The position numbers and the translations under genes are program-made. The notes beneath the pieces were generated by a model, which saw only the letters and a list, made by a program, of their open reading frames with translations, ran no database searches and had not been told where the DNA came from. From Streptomyces sp. NBC_00271 (GTDB lineage: Bacteria > Actinomycetota > Actinomycetes > Streptomycetales > Streptomycetaceae), in NCBI RefSeq assembly GCF_036178845.1, contig NZ_CP108070.1, forward strand, positions 2,170,001 to 2,234,000: 64,000 bases of DNA, written 5' to 3'. How positions within the stretch are numbered: the stretch's first letter is position 1; each line of letters starts with the position of its first letter. This document shows positions 34,901 to 40,493 of the stretch, piece by piece.

Positions 34901-36924
34901 CGGGCCATGCCGGCCCACTGGGAGCCCTGGCCGGGGAAGACGAAGGCCAACTTGCCGGTGGGGACGGCCTGCTGGGGCCCAACGACCACACCGGCACCAG
35001 TATCGGTGTCGCTGTCGGTTCGGCCCTCGGCGAGTGCGCGCAGAGCGGTCAGCAGGTCGTCGCGGTCGGCCGCCCGGACGACGGCCCGGTGCTCGAAGTG
35101 CGTGCGGTGGTGGGCCAGCGTCGCGGCCACCTCGGGCAGCGCCGGCCGCGGCTGTTCGTCGAGCGCTTCGAGGAGACGGGCGGCCTGGCCCCGGAGGGCG
35201 GGGAGGGTACGGGCGGAGAGCGGGAAGAGGGTCGCGCCGGGGAGCTGCGTCGGGGGTGCCCCGGTGGCCGGCCGTACGAGGTCCCGCGGCGCCTCCTCCA
35301 GCACCACGTGCGCGTTCGTACCGCTGATCCCGAACGCGCTCACCCCGGCCCGCCGCACCCGGTCGCCGCCCCGCGGCCATGCCCGGGCGGCGCTCTGCAC
35401 CCGCAGGCCGCCGCCCGCCCAGTCCACGTGCTCGGTCGGGGTGTCGGCGTGCAGCGAGGCAGGGAGCAGTTCGTGGCCGAGGGCCAGGACCGTCTTGATG
35501 ACACCGCCGATACCCGCCGCGGCCTGGGTGTGACCGATCTGGGACTTGAGGGAGCCGACGCCGAGCGGCCGGTCGGCCGGGCGCCCCGGCCCGAAGACGG
35601 CGGCGAGCGCCCGGCCCTCGATGGGGTCGCCGAGCCGGGTGCCCGTGCCGTGCGCCTCGACGTGGTCCAGGTCGTCCGGGCGCAGTCCGGCCGCGTCGAG
35701 GGCGGCGCGCACCACCCGTTCCTGCGCCGGCCCGCTCGGGGCGCTCAGGCCCTGGCTGCGGCCGTCCTGGTTGATGGCCGACCCCTTGACGACGGCGAGG
35801 ACCCGGTCGCCGTCGCGGCGCGCGTCCGCGAGCCGCTTGAGCAGCACCAGACCGCAGCCCTCGGCCCACACCACGCCGTCCGCGTCGGTCGAGAACGGGC
35901 TGCACCGCCCGGACGGCGACAGCCCCCGCAGTCGGCTGAACTCGACGTGTCCGCGTGGGGTGACAAGGAGCGTCGCGCCGCCCGCCAGCGCGAGGTCGCA
36001 CTCGCCGCTCGCCAGCGCCCGCGCGGCCAGGTGCAGGGCGACGAGGGAGGAGGAGCAGGCGGTGTCGACGGTGACCGCCGGGCCCTGAAGGCCGAGGGTG
36101 TAGGCGATGCGTCCGGAGGCCACGCTGGAAGCCGAACCGGTGCCCACGTGCCCGTCGAGCCGGCCGAGCGGGGCCGAGGCCTGGTAGCCGCTGTCGTACA
36201 GCCCGATGTAGACGCCCGTGGAGCTGCCGTTCAGCGTGTCCGGGACGATCCCGGCGCGCTCGATCGTCTCCCAGGCGGTCCCGAGCAGCAGCCGCTGCTG
36301 GGGGTCCATGGCCGCGGCCTCGCGCGGTGAGATCCCGAAGAAGTGCGCGTCGAAACGGTCGATGTCGGAGAGGAAGCCGCCGCGCAGGGTGTACGCCTTG
36401 CCGGGGGCCTCCGGGTCGGGGTCGTAGAGCCCCCGGGTGTCCCAACGGCCCGCGGGCACCTCGGTGATGGCGTCCTCGCCGGAGGCGAGCAGCCGCCACA
36501 GCGCCTCGGGGTCGTCGGCGCCGCCGGGGTAGCGGCAGCCCATGGAGATGACGGCGATGTCCTCGTCGCCGCGTACGGGCGCGTCCGCCGGCACCGGCGC
36601 CGCAGCGCCGACAGGCCTTTCGCCGACGGGCCTTTCGTCGAGGACCGCTGCGGCGAGCGCCGCGATGGTGGGGTGGTCGAAGACGAGGGACGGCTCCACG
36701 GCGCGGCCGATCCGCCCGGCGAGTTCCGCCGCCAGGGTCACCAACTGGCGGGATCCCAGGCCGAATTCGGCGATCGGCCGCTCGGCGTCGACGGCCAGTG
36801 GGTCGAGCCCGGCCGCCTCGGCGACGGCCGACGTCAGCCAGGCCCGCACGTCCTCGGAGGTCACGTCCTCGGAGGTCGTGAGGGAGATCTCGGGGAACTG
36901 CTTCGGGGACTCGCTCGCAGGCAT
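22990..36924 (-). CDS. Two-module type I polyketide synthase with condensation and FkbH domains
   Basis: A 4,644-residue megasynthase. Approximate domain order: ACP (35-105, GLGSRQ); KS1 (118-545, DTACSSS, EAHGTGT, GHTQAAA); AT1 (655-955, GHSQGE, YASH); DH1 (1018-1295); KR1 (catalytic part 1515-1700); ACP (1790-1870, LGMDS); KS2 (1893-2315); AT2 (2430-2730, GHSLGE, FASH); DH2 (2795-3060, HRVTGEVWLP); KR2 (3300-3490); ACP (3570-3640, LGLDS); condensation (3680-4090, HHAVSDL); FkbH-like HAD domain (4115-4644, DGDETLWGGV). No enoylreductase or thioesterase is present. The leading ACP should receive a fatty acid from the adjacent ligase. AT1 looks methylmalonyl-specific. The ATG at 36924 starts the conserved ACP region; the frame opens earlier, inside the ligase gene. 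Confidence 0.92.
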   Translation of the reverse strand: MPASESPKQFPEISLTTSEDVTSEDVRAWLTSAVAEAAGLDPLAVDAERPIAEFGLGSRQLVTLAAELAGRIGRAVEPSLVFDHPTIAALAAAVLDERPVGERPVGAAAPVPADAPVRGDEDIAVISMGCRYPGGADDPEALWRLLASGEDAITEVPAGRWDTRGLYDPDPEAPGKAYTLRGGFLSDIDRFDAHFFGISPREAAAMDPQQRLLLGTAWETIERAGIVPDTLNGSSTGVYIGLYDSGYQASAPLGRLDGHVGTGSASSVASGRIAYTLGLQGPAVTVDTACSSSLVALHLAARALASGECDLALAGGATLLVTPRGHVEFSRLRGLSPSGRCSPFSTDADGVVWAEGCGLVLLKRLADARRDGDRVLAVVKGSAINQDGRSQGLSAPSGPAQERVVRAALDAAGLRPDDLDHVEAHGTGTRLGDPIEGRALAAVFGPGRPADRPLGVGSLKSQIGHTQAAAGIGGVIKTVLALGHELLPASLHADTPTEHVDWAGGGLRVQSAARAWPRGGDRVRRAGVSAFGISGTNAHVVLEEAPRDLVRPATGAPPTQLPGATLFPLSARTLPALRGQAARLLEALDEQPRPALPEVAATLAHHRTHFEHRAVVRAADRDDLLTALRALAEGRTDSDTDTGAGVVVGPQQAVPTGKLAFVFPGQGSQWAGMARDLLDRDPVFADELDRCDAALRPFTTWSVAAVLRGAEGAPPLDRVDVVQPVLFAVMVSLAAVWRARGVRPDAVVGHSQGEVAAACVAGALSLSDAAAVVALRSQALTGLSGTGTMAVVALPHTEVEDRLADLDGRVCVAAVNSGRSTVIAGDVEPLETLLADLDREQVFARRLDVDYASHSPRVEPVRATVLDELDGVTTCPTSVTWYSTVTGEPVTEELEADYWYTNLREPVRFAPTVERMAADGYRCFVELGPHPSLVTALHTIAEDSGHDNLVAVGSLRRDEDGPACLDRAAAELHVHGRPIDWRRLVPDTAPADLPTYAWDLRRHWIEPESTTGAPGLFDRAAHPLLGVQLQSPDETRWTFRGEWSQDTADWLSDHAVFGRTVVSGTTLMELCRAALAVAHPDDPADLTDLLLLSPLTLPDSGTVEVSVEVVTAGPVPEITVHSRPRAQEATGWTLHATASASAPAAPTGERPPVWPEAAEPAWTPETYERLSELGLGYGPAFQGVRSAVTTGDGELLARLSLPPTARDAADPYPLHPALLDAALHVAAGLDASDGRVLLPVAVGRCVLPPGGARDLTAAVRRTGGSGTDLTLDVTLWDTDGFPAGRLEGVRLRAADPADLNGASENARHLYEVVWTAVPEQPAEASGTEWAVVGDASDPEVAGALRGLAAAGTHVRSGTGGADVSGTGGVDVLVRFWPRPAMDAEPAAAAQELAAAALAELRALIALPQDEAPARTVWVTRGAVGAVDEDTVPGLAQSVLWGLARSARAEHPELGLTLLDLDDSDPADALPTVATHTEEPELAFRAGTLLAPRLVRARDRDATGTPVVLDLVGRPTFVPTDGTVLITGGLGAVGRHIARLLAEHGVPRLLLTSRQGPDDLRAAEVAAELAALGVEVEVAACDIGDAAAVAGLLGRIGEESPLRGVVHCAGVLADGVVAELTPERLAQVLRPKVDGAAHLHRLTAHARLDLFLLVSSAAGVVGNAGQGNYAAANVYLDQLAHHRRAQGLPGLSLSFGAWAGEGLAAAHADLDRMARLGHRALTPDQGRELVELALRQGAPHLVAWALDLPRLRETVTTTGGGTAALWRSLLPAPRTGRSGGDGLADRLARLPEAERAERVLALVREEISRALGLRSTESVRPDQPLRELGMDSVTAVELRNRIGARIGAKLPATLLFDHPTAARLAAHLLATALAAGDRTTPATRPTHATTPASDEPVALVAMACRLPGGVSDPEGLWNLVAEGRDAVGPFPAERWDVAALYDPDPDAVGKSYAREGGFLNDDDLTSFDAGFFGITPKEAAAMDPQQRLLMETAWEALERAGIVPAELAGSATGVYVGMFGSDYLAGSRLDQLDGYVGTGSALSVASGRLAYALGLGGPALTVDTACSSSLVALHLAAQALRSGECDLALAGGVTVMVTPGTFVEFSRLRGLSPTGRCRSFSDDADGAIWAEGAGMVVLKRLSDARRDGDEVLAVLRGTAVNQDGRSQGLSAPNGPAQEQVIRRALELSGLEPADIDYVEAHGTGTTLGDPIEANALAEVFGDSRPQDRPLYLGSLKSNIGHAQAASGVIGLVKVVQSLRHRTLPRTLHADTPSRHVDWENSGLRLVRDTAAWPSSPGRTRRAGVSAFGISGTNAHVIVEEAPPVAKAGGKDEVPPGKRRKDELPPGKRLFVLSGRSEAALRGQAARLADHLTDEAGEDLALLDVAHTLARHRSHFERRAALVAGDRDELLLRLEALASGRAPLATQRDDGTGKVAFVFAGHGGQWPGMGVELMAGSDAFREELVRIDEAVRRRVGWSVLNALRAPEEFAPLGRTEFLQPVLFAVNASLAAAWRALGVRPDAVVGHSLGEIAAAYSVGALTLDEAVTVVTGRGQAVVPLVGKGGMLSLELPPARVEELLAPFAGRLFVAAVNSARSTAVSGEADALAELRDRLDERGIAARPLTTPFASHTPLMDPLRAELLERFSGVRGARTPTPLYSAVLAEPVPGDLLDADHWYANLREPVRFADTIRRMLDDGYRYFVELSPHPSLTSSIEAVAAEAGIDAVGIGSLRRQSEGHDVLLRGLGELYTAGHTPDWPLLFPQGRRVGLPTYAFARERHWLVPAPATASAGGSPLLGTHLEASDEPDRHLFQADIDLDDSRFAYLTDHRVTGEVWLPGAAFLDMALEAASALRDGGEVRLADISFVQPLPLDVDRPVRLQLVLSPAEDGFRDFTIASTPAAGHGAPWQRHVSGRLAVTEETAAADDEERLDAVRERCDEQVDLAAVYAGLAALGIDYGPAFRGLEEGRRTDAAALGRLARTPAAGHLLHPAVLDAAFHTAALPGGAPEGRAFVPAAVGQLRFTGLRTAPVWATCRLRSVDGDTATVDLRLWDEDEQLVLEAREFALAALSPLDGVLFETHWQPRPAAQRPPAEGSWLILADDTGVAAELEERLGSTVPRVIARRGESFGVEGPGRYVLDPADPRHLARLLDEAFPDGPPERVVQLSALDAPAITDAGTAEEAARLCCLSTLHLVRALADRPRGRAPRLFVVARGSQAAGDSTRVTHPQQALAWGFGLAVAQEYPELSATLIDLPPTDGVDALWTQLRHADDERLVALRESGRLVPRLARTRPDDGGDGEVTPDGVYLITGGLGGLGRVVAERLVRRGARRLALMSRGEPDAPTASWIRGLEEDGTTVYLARADVADREELTAALDAVRREAGTIAGVVHAAGVLDDATVANLTDERVLRVLAPKVLGTTLLTELIPEAESLVLFASAAGLLGSAGQSPYAAANAFLDAWAHHLSRADRRALSLDWGAWAGVGMVAESGTRAAETGRSGLLAFSPQDGGDLFERVLATSRRQLAPLALDWEALAHDPDVARTRPILGDLITVPTGGDGADDLVASVFTATTERDRADRLEAYVRARVGQVSEGTVDVSATTALKELGLDSLMLVRLRNAFARELGAELPAATVFSASDIRGLARALGEVLPERDTVAQAGERRPEARRPEARRPEVAVEVPESELRPATRDVVRLLRSARPGMPDAAHAVGLALRLTTPTTREALTDVLTRLAGRHAALRTAIVTGSVGEHARLLRVDRELARPVLRWTDVPGDDELDTADRLRRLLEPPFDLANPPLWRFELLDAGARGQVLTFGAHHAVSDLQSLLLVAGELDAELVGTSLGDAVTNRDIDLLIEAQQTDDIPGEGVTAWREAFQGSDRLDLTLARPRPATRSYRAGSVSVTIPDGLMDRVSAAASGLAITPAAFCLGALTVLLARMRQKERFVLAVPVDTRIHADAYEAVGFFGVPVPFPAEAGAGERIEQVLRRTDGRLDRVLAKGAMFSDVLSTLARQGLHRANAPLVEVYFNYVRSSAGRLAHLEVLPAGTGYSDLDLMITMTPDAGRIRLDHNLDILDAATSAELGEEFLRLLAEAVDDPTAAVRSTPGTAVELSEGTRRSPRRSLALAATFALGNLPLLCEAAVEEGARDGGLTVAEAPYHQVLAALRDPSGVFADPTAAVGVALLRAADLERFGPVDDALLAELRTAFPAALRALSERTRKPLIVGFLPSAHAQDRFTRWEREIADELAEVPGIAVLRPDDWTRCHTVEEPFDERTERIAHLPFTPPFQAAVALCLADVVRAVRRPAPKVIAVDGDETLWGGVAGEIGPEAVDLTGPRALLARRLLQWRAAGALLALVSNNDEATVRAVLDRPDSLLKAEHFSVLSATWGPKSGRLAEAARTLGLGPDSFLFLDDNPVEIAGVRSALPEVLSVTCPPSAELGPFLGRLWPLVPAAATAEDALRARFYEQERDRDAVRAQAGFEEFLAQLELDVDIRALSGTDVERAEQLVRRTNQFTLRARSADGGDLGRWRERGEVWTAAARDRFGDYGQIGLLVLRADGDQLDVLAWLMSCRALGRGVEERLLRWLADRADELGCVKVRLTAERTQRNVPARRLLAALGGGDQDDERLETVVTPEHLRAFRSWRRG
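25909..25955. repeat. Short in-frame duplications between ACP3 and condensation domain
   Basis: About three imperfect 15-bp units such as GGTCGCCGTGCCTCG encode RRPEA repeats on the minus strand, in the linker between the last carrier and the condensation domain of the synthase. Confidence 0.65.
29881..29940. repeat. 30-bp coding duplication in the KS2-AT2 linker
   Basis: Two adjacent 30-bp units, 29881-29910 and 29911-29940, are about 90% identical, both containing CCGCTTACCCGGCGG. They encode KDEVPPGKRR and KDELPPGKRL on the minus strand, just before the post-KS linker strand FVLSG. Confidence 0.85.
36847..36876. repeat. 15-bp tandem duplication at the synthase N-terminus
   Basis: CACGTCCTCGGAGGT is repeated exactly at 36847-36861 and 36862-36876. 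It encodes TSEDV twice, ahead of the loading ACP. Confidence 0.85.
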
Positions 36925-37114
36925 CGGGAAAGGTGTCCTCGTGAACTCGGGTTCAGGCGGATTCCGTACGACGGGTACGGCGACCGGTGGACGGCGATCG
37001 GTGAGCTGGGGAGGCACCGGCGCGCGACGAAGGAACCCCTGGTGTACGGCGGGTACGACCGGGGTGTCCCGCCGGCGCGGGTGTCCGCGCCGACGGGGGG
37101 TGACCTCGTCTACC

Positions 37115-38839
37115 TCATCTCGCGGCGGGCGCGCCGACGACCGCGAGGGCGTCGGCGAGGTAGGCCGCCCGGGAGGCGTGGCGCTGGATCTTCCCGCTGG
37201 ACGTCTTGGGGATGGTGCCGGGGTGGACCAGCACGACGTCACGCACCGCGAGACCGTGGGCCTCGCCGATCGCGCTGCGGATCACCTCGGTGATCCGCTC
37301 GGAGTCGGCCGCCGCGTCCGGAGCCGTCTCGGCGACGATGACGGGCTGCTCGCCCTCGACACCGCCGTCCACGGAGAACGCGGCGGTGCAGCCCGGCCGG
37401 AGCGCCCCGTGGGACATCTCGGCGGACAGCTCCAGATCCTGCGGGTAGTGGTTGCGTCCGTCGATGACCATCAGGTCCTTGAGGCGGCCCGTGACGAACA
37501 GCTCGCCCTCGCGCAGGAATCCGAGGTCGCCGGTCCGCAGGAAGCGGTCCGGACGGTCCTTCAGCGTGGCCCGGAAGGTCTCGCGGGTGGCGAGGGCGTT
37601 GCGCCAGTAGCCCTTGGCGACGCCCGCGCCGCTCACCCAGATCTCGCCGACCTCCCCCTCGGGCAACTCCTCCCGCCGCTCGGGGTCTGCGATCACCACG
37701 GTCGTACCGGGGATCGGCCGCCCGGAGCCGACGGCGGCCGCGTCGGCCGCGCCCACGTGCGGCCCTGACCCGGGGGCCGCGGCGAGGGTGGGCGGGGTGT
37801 CGACCGAGCCACCGGTGACGATGAGCGTGGCTTCGGCGAGGCCGTAGCACGGATAGAGGGCCTCGCGTCGGAAGCCGGCCGGGGCGAAGGTCTCGGTGAA
37901 GCGCCGCAGGGTGGCGGCCCGTACCGGTTCGGCGCCGTTGAAGGCGACCTTCCACCGACCGAGGTCGAGTCCGTCGAGGAGTTCGGGGGTGGCGTGCTTG
38001 AGGCACAGCTCGTAGGCGAAGTTGGGGCCGCCGCTGGTGTGCGGGCGGTAGTGGCTGAGGGCGGTCAGCCAGCGCGCGGGCCGCTGGAGGAAGTGCAGGG
38101 GCGAGAAGAGCGTGGCGGTGGCGCCGAGGTGGACGGTGTTCAGGACCGGGCCGATGAGGCCCATGTCGTGGTACACCGGCAGCCAGCTGACGAACAGTTC
38201 GTGCTCGTACTCCGCGAGCGTGTCCGGGGTGTGGCCCATCCGCTCGGTGATGGCCCGCTGGTTGTCCAGCAGGTTCCCGTGCGTCACCATCACGCCGCGC
38301 GGGGCGGAGGTGGAGCCGGAGGTGTACTGGAGGAAGGCGACCGAGTCGGCGGTGAGGTCGGGTTCGCGCCAGGAGTCGGCCGCCTCGTCGGGTATGTCCT
38401 CGGTGGCGACGCAGGTGATCCCGTCCAGTTCGGGCAGGTGTTCCGCCTGGGCGGCCAGGGCGGCGAGCACCTCACGGCCGCCCAGGATCACCTTGGCGTC
38501 CGCGTCGGCGATGAGGCGCTTCATGCGGGTCAGGGCACGGTGGTTCTGCGACCGCCCCTGCGGGGGAAGGCCCGGCACGGCGACGACCCCGGCCGAAAGA
38601 CAGCCCAGGTAGCCGGAGATGAACTCCAGGCCGGGCGGGTACAGCAGCAGGGCGCGGGATCCGGCGAGGCCGCGTTCCTGCAGCCAGGCGGCGACGGCTC
38701 GGGACCGACGGGCCAGACGTCCGTACGAGATGTCCTGGATCTCTCCGTCGCAGTCGCCCGTGACGAGGTAGCGGTATGCCGTCCGCTCCGGCTGTTGCGA
38801 GGCATGCGTGGTCAGTAAGTCGACCAGGGAACGAGCCAT
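37115..38839 (-). CDS. Fatty acyl-AMP ligase (FAAL)
   Basis: A 574-residue member of the adenylate-forming superfamily. The P-loop-like motif is YTSGSTSAPRGVMVTHGN (~168-185), then SWLPVYHDMGLIG, YGLAEATL (~333) and RTGDLGF (~436); the C-terminal Lys motif is KTSSGKIQR (~548). The NFAYELC and SHYRPHTSGGPNFAY signature and the insertion between the motif regions are those of FAALs, which make acyl-adenylates and pass them to a carrier protein rather than CoA. The obvious partner is the ACP at the start of the synthase, 190 bp downstream on the same strand. It is the first gene of the polyketide operon. Confidence 0.92.
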   Translation of the reverse strand: MARSLVDLLTTHASQQPERTAYRYLVTGDCDGEIQDISYGRLARRSRAVAAWLQERGLAGSRALLLYPPGLEFISGYLGCLSAGVVAVPGLPPQGRSQNHRALTRMKRLIADADAKVILGGREVLAALAAQAEHLPELDGITCVATEDIPDEAADSWREPDLTADSVAFLQYTSGSTSAPRGVMVTHGNLLDNQRAITERMGHTPDTLAEYEHELFVSWLPVYHDMGLIGPVLNTVHLGATATLFSPLHFLQRPARWLTALSHYRPHTSGGPNFAYELCLKHATPELLDGLDLGRWKVAFNGAEPVRAATLRRFTETFAPAGFRREALYPCYGLAEATLIVTGGSVDTPPTLAAAPGSGPHVGAADAAAVGSGRPIPGTTVVIADPERREELPEGEVGEIWVSGAGVAKGYWRNALATRETFRATLKDRPDRFLRTGDLGFLREGELFVTGRLKDLMVIDGRNHYPQDLELSAEMSHGALRPGCTAAFSVDGGVEGEQPVIVAETAPDAAADSERITEVIRSAIGEAHGLAVRDVVLVHPGTIPKTSSGKIQRHASRAAYLADALAVVGAPAAR

Positions 38840-39125
38840 ATGAGGAGTCTCACCTGTTCGAATGAGTGAGCGAGAGAAGTGGAGTTCGAAGGCCGCGGGG
38901 TGCGTACGCGCAGGTGCCGTGGCCGCCCGGCCCCCTTGCCGGACAGTCCGTCTCGACCAACCCGCCCGAGGAGCGGCGGCGACGCATGCGCCGGCCCCTC
39001 GTGTGCCCCGTTCAGCTTGCTACTAACGAGTAACACCCTAGCAAGTCTTGTCGCCCGGATGGATGTAACCCCGGGTATTCAATAGGTAACTGGCCGATCT
39101 GGCCAATCTGCCGTCCTGCACGCCT
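38840..39125 (-). promoter_or_regulatory. Promoter and operator region of the FAAL-polyketide operon
   Basis: This 286-bp gap contains the most A/T-rich stretch nearby (39010-39120). On the minus strand TAGGGT (39035-39040) is a good -10 hexamer. Just downstream lies TTACTCGTTAGTA (39021-39033), a palindrome with TTACT/AGTA arms of the kind bound by TetR-type lipid regulators. Both lie within a longer inverted repeat, CTTGCTA (39016-39022) with TAGCAAG (39039-39045). Placement suggests repression by blocking the start site. The 5' leader would be about 190 nt. Confidence 0.5.
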
Positions 39126-39956
39126 TCATGACGTGCCGGGAGCCGCGGGGTGTTCCAGGTGCGCGGTGAAGGCGGCGAGGTCGGCGACCACGCGGTCGGG
39201 CTGCTCCCAGTGGACGTCGTGCCCGACTCCCTCGTAGGCGATCAGGCGTGAACCGTGGATGGCGTCCAGGATGGTCTGTTGGTCGCCGCGGGGCAGCAGG
39301 TCGTCCTGGTCACCCCAGATGACGAGGGTGGGCACCAGGATGCCCGCGAGGGTCGCGCGCAGATCGGTGTCGAGCAGTCCGCGCAGGGTCTCCTGCCAGA
39401 CGTACGCGGGGACCTTGAGGTTTTCCTCGATCATCGTCTCGACGAGGCCCCTGGCGACGGGCCGGTCCACCGCACCGGAGACGAACTCCTCGACGAACTC
39501 CCGGGGTACGGGGTCCGAGAGCCCCTCGACGGCCTCCCGCAGCCCGGTCACCGCCGACTTGTCCTCGAGCGTGCCGGGTACGCCGATCAGCACCAGCCCC
39601 GAGATCCGGTCGGGATGGCTGCCCGCGACCATCCGGGCGGGCACGCCGCCGCTCGAGGAGGCGACGAGCACGGCGCGGTCGATGTCGACGGCGTCCAGGA
39701 AGGCGACGAGGTCGGCGGCGTAGTCCTCGGGCGTGTAGCCCTCGGACGGGCGGTCGGCGTCGCCATGGCCGCGCTGGGTGGGCGCGTAACCGCGCAGGGC
39801 GGCCGGAAGGCGCCTGAGGAGGGGCTCGAAGGCCCACCAGGAGTCACCGAGTCCGTGCACGAAGACGACGGGTGTGCCACCGGGGTAGCCGGCCTCGGCG
39901 TAGGGCAGCGTGAGTCCTTCCCGCACCTGGGCGGACTTCAGGGAGATCACGGTCAC
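39126..39956 (-). CDS. Alpha/beta-fold hydrolase
   Basis: A 276-residue alpha/beta hydrolase. FVHGLGDSWWAFEP (~32) forms the oxyanion hole, the nucleophile elbow is VASSSGGVPA (Ser ~99), the acid is in IWGDQDDLLP (~212), and the His is in YEGVGHDVHWEQP (~246). It starts with a GTG with GGAGG about 9 nt upstream. It is upstream of the FAAL gene in the same direction, but the operator/promoter between them suggests separate transcription. The substrate is unknown. Confidence 0.87.
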   Translation of the reverse strand: MTVISLKSAQVREGLTLPYAEAGYPGGTPVVFVHGLGDSWWAFEPLLRRLPAALRGYAPTQRGHGDADRPSEGYTPEDYAADLVAFLDAVDIDRAVLVASSSGGVPARMVAGSHPDRISGLVLIGVPGTLEDKSAVTGLREAVEGLSDPVPREFVEEFVSGAVDRPVARGLVETMIEENLKVPAYVWQETLRGLLDTDLRATLAGILVPTLVIWGDQDDLLPRGDQQTILDAIHGSRLIAYEGVGHDVHWEQPDRVVADLAAFTAHLEHPAAPGTS

Positions 39957-40058
39957 GACACCCTGCCTCCTTCGCTCCGCCGCCCGGTCGGGGAACCAGG
40001 AGCGGAGAGCGAGCGGCGATCACTTCCGACAGTACCGACGAGTGACGGGACCCGCGTC

Positions 40059-40440
40059 TCAGGACGTCCGGACGAAGCGCGTGAGGGCGGCGACGTACCG
40101 CCGCGGATGGGTGACGTGAGGAATGTGCCCCGCCCCCTCGACGGTCTGCCGCCGCGCCCGTGGCAGGACCGCGGCCAGCCGGTCGAGGATCGCCGCCGAC
40201 CACACCGGGCTCTGCGCGCCTCCGCTGAGCAGGACCGGTGCGGCGCGCCGGGCGAGGGCATCGGTGTCGATCTTCGCCCGAGGACGGCGTCCATCGAGGC
40301 TCGCGTCGGACGCAGTTGCCTCAGGGCGTCCGGATCCTCGGCCACGATCGCGACGAGCGGAGGCTCGTGGACCGTGATGCTGCGGAACGACGCCCGAAGA
40401 TCGGCCTCGATCGCGGGCTGCCGGGAGCACCGGCCGCGAC
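40059..40440 (-). pseudogene. Decayed alpha/beta hydrolase gene
   Basis: The C-terminal third of an alpha/beta hydrolase is readable in one minus-strand frame (DTDALARRAAPVLLSGGAQS, then VEGAGHIPHVTHPRRYVAAL, containing the catalytic-His motif). The preceding piece, RQPAIEADLRASFRSITVHE and PPLVAIVAEDPDALRQL, is in a different frame, joined near 40290. The N-terminal half with the nucleophile is missing, cut off near the DUF427 gene. The combination of frameshift and truncation makes a functional product very unlikely. No ribosome-binding site was found. Confidence 0.7.
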
Positions 40441-40493
40441 GTCAGGACACGGTGCGGTGGCCCTCCCCGTCGCACCCGGGGGGCGCGCCGCCG

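Noticed and set aside
36925..37242. A longer synthase N-terminus starting inside the FAAL gene
   Set aside because: The extra 106 residues are Arg/Pro-rich, overlap FAAL coding sequence in another frame and resemble no docking or catalytic domain.
39016..39045. Terminator for the 39126 hydrolase
   Set aside because: The stem is A/T-rich with a long loop and no T run on the minus strand, and it overlaps a good -10; an operator is the better reading.
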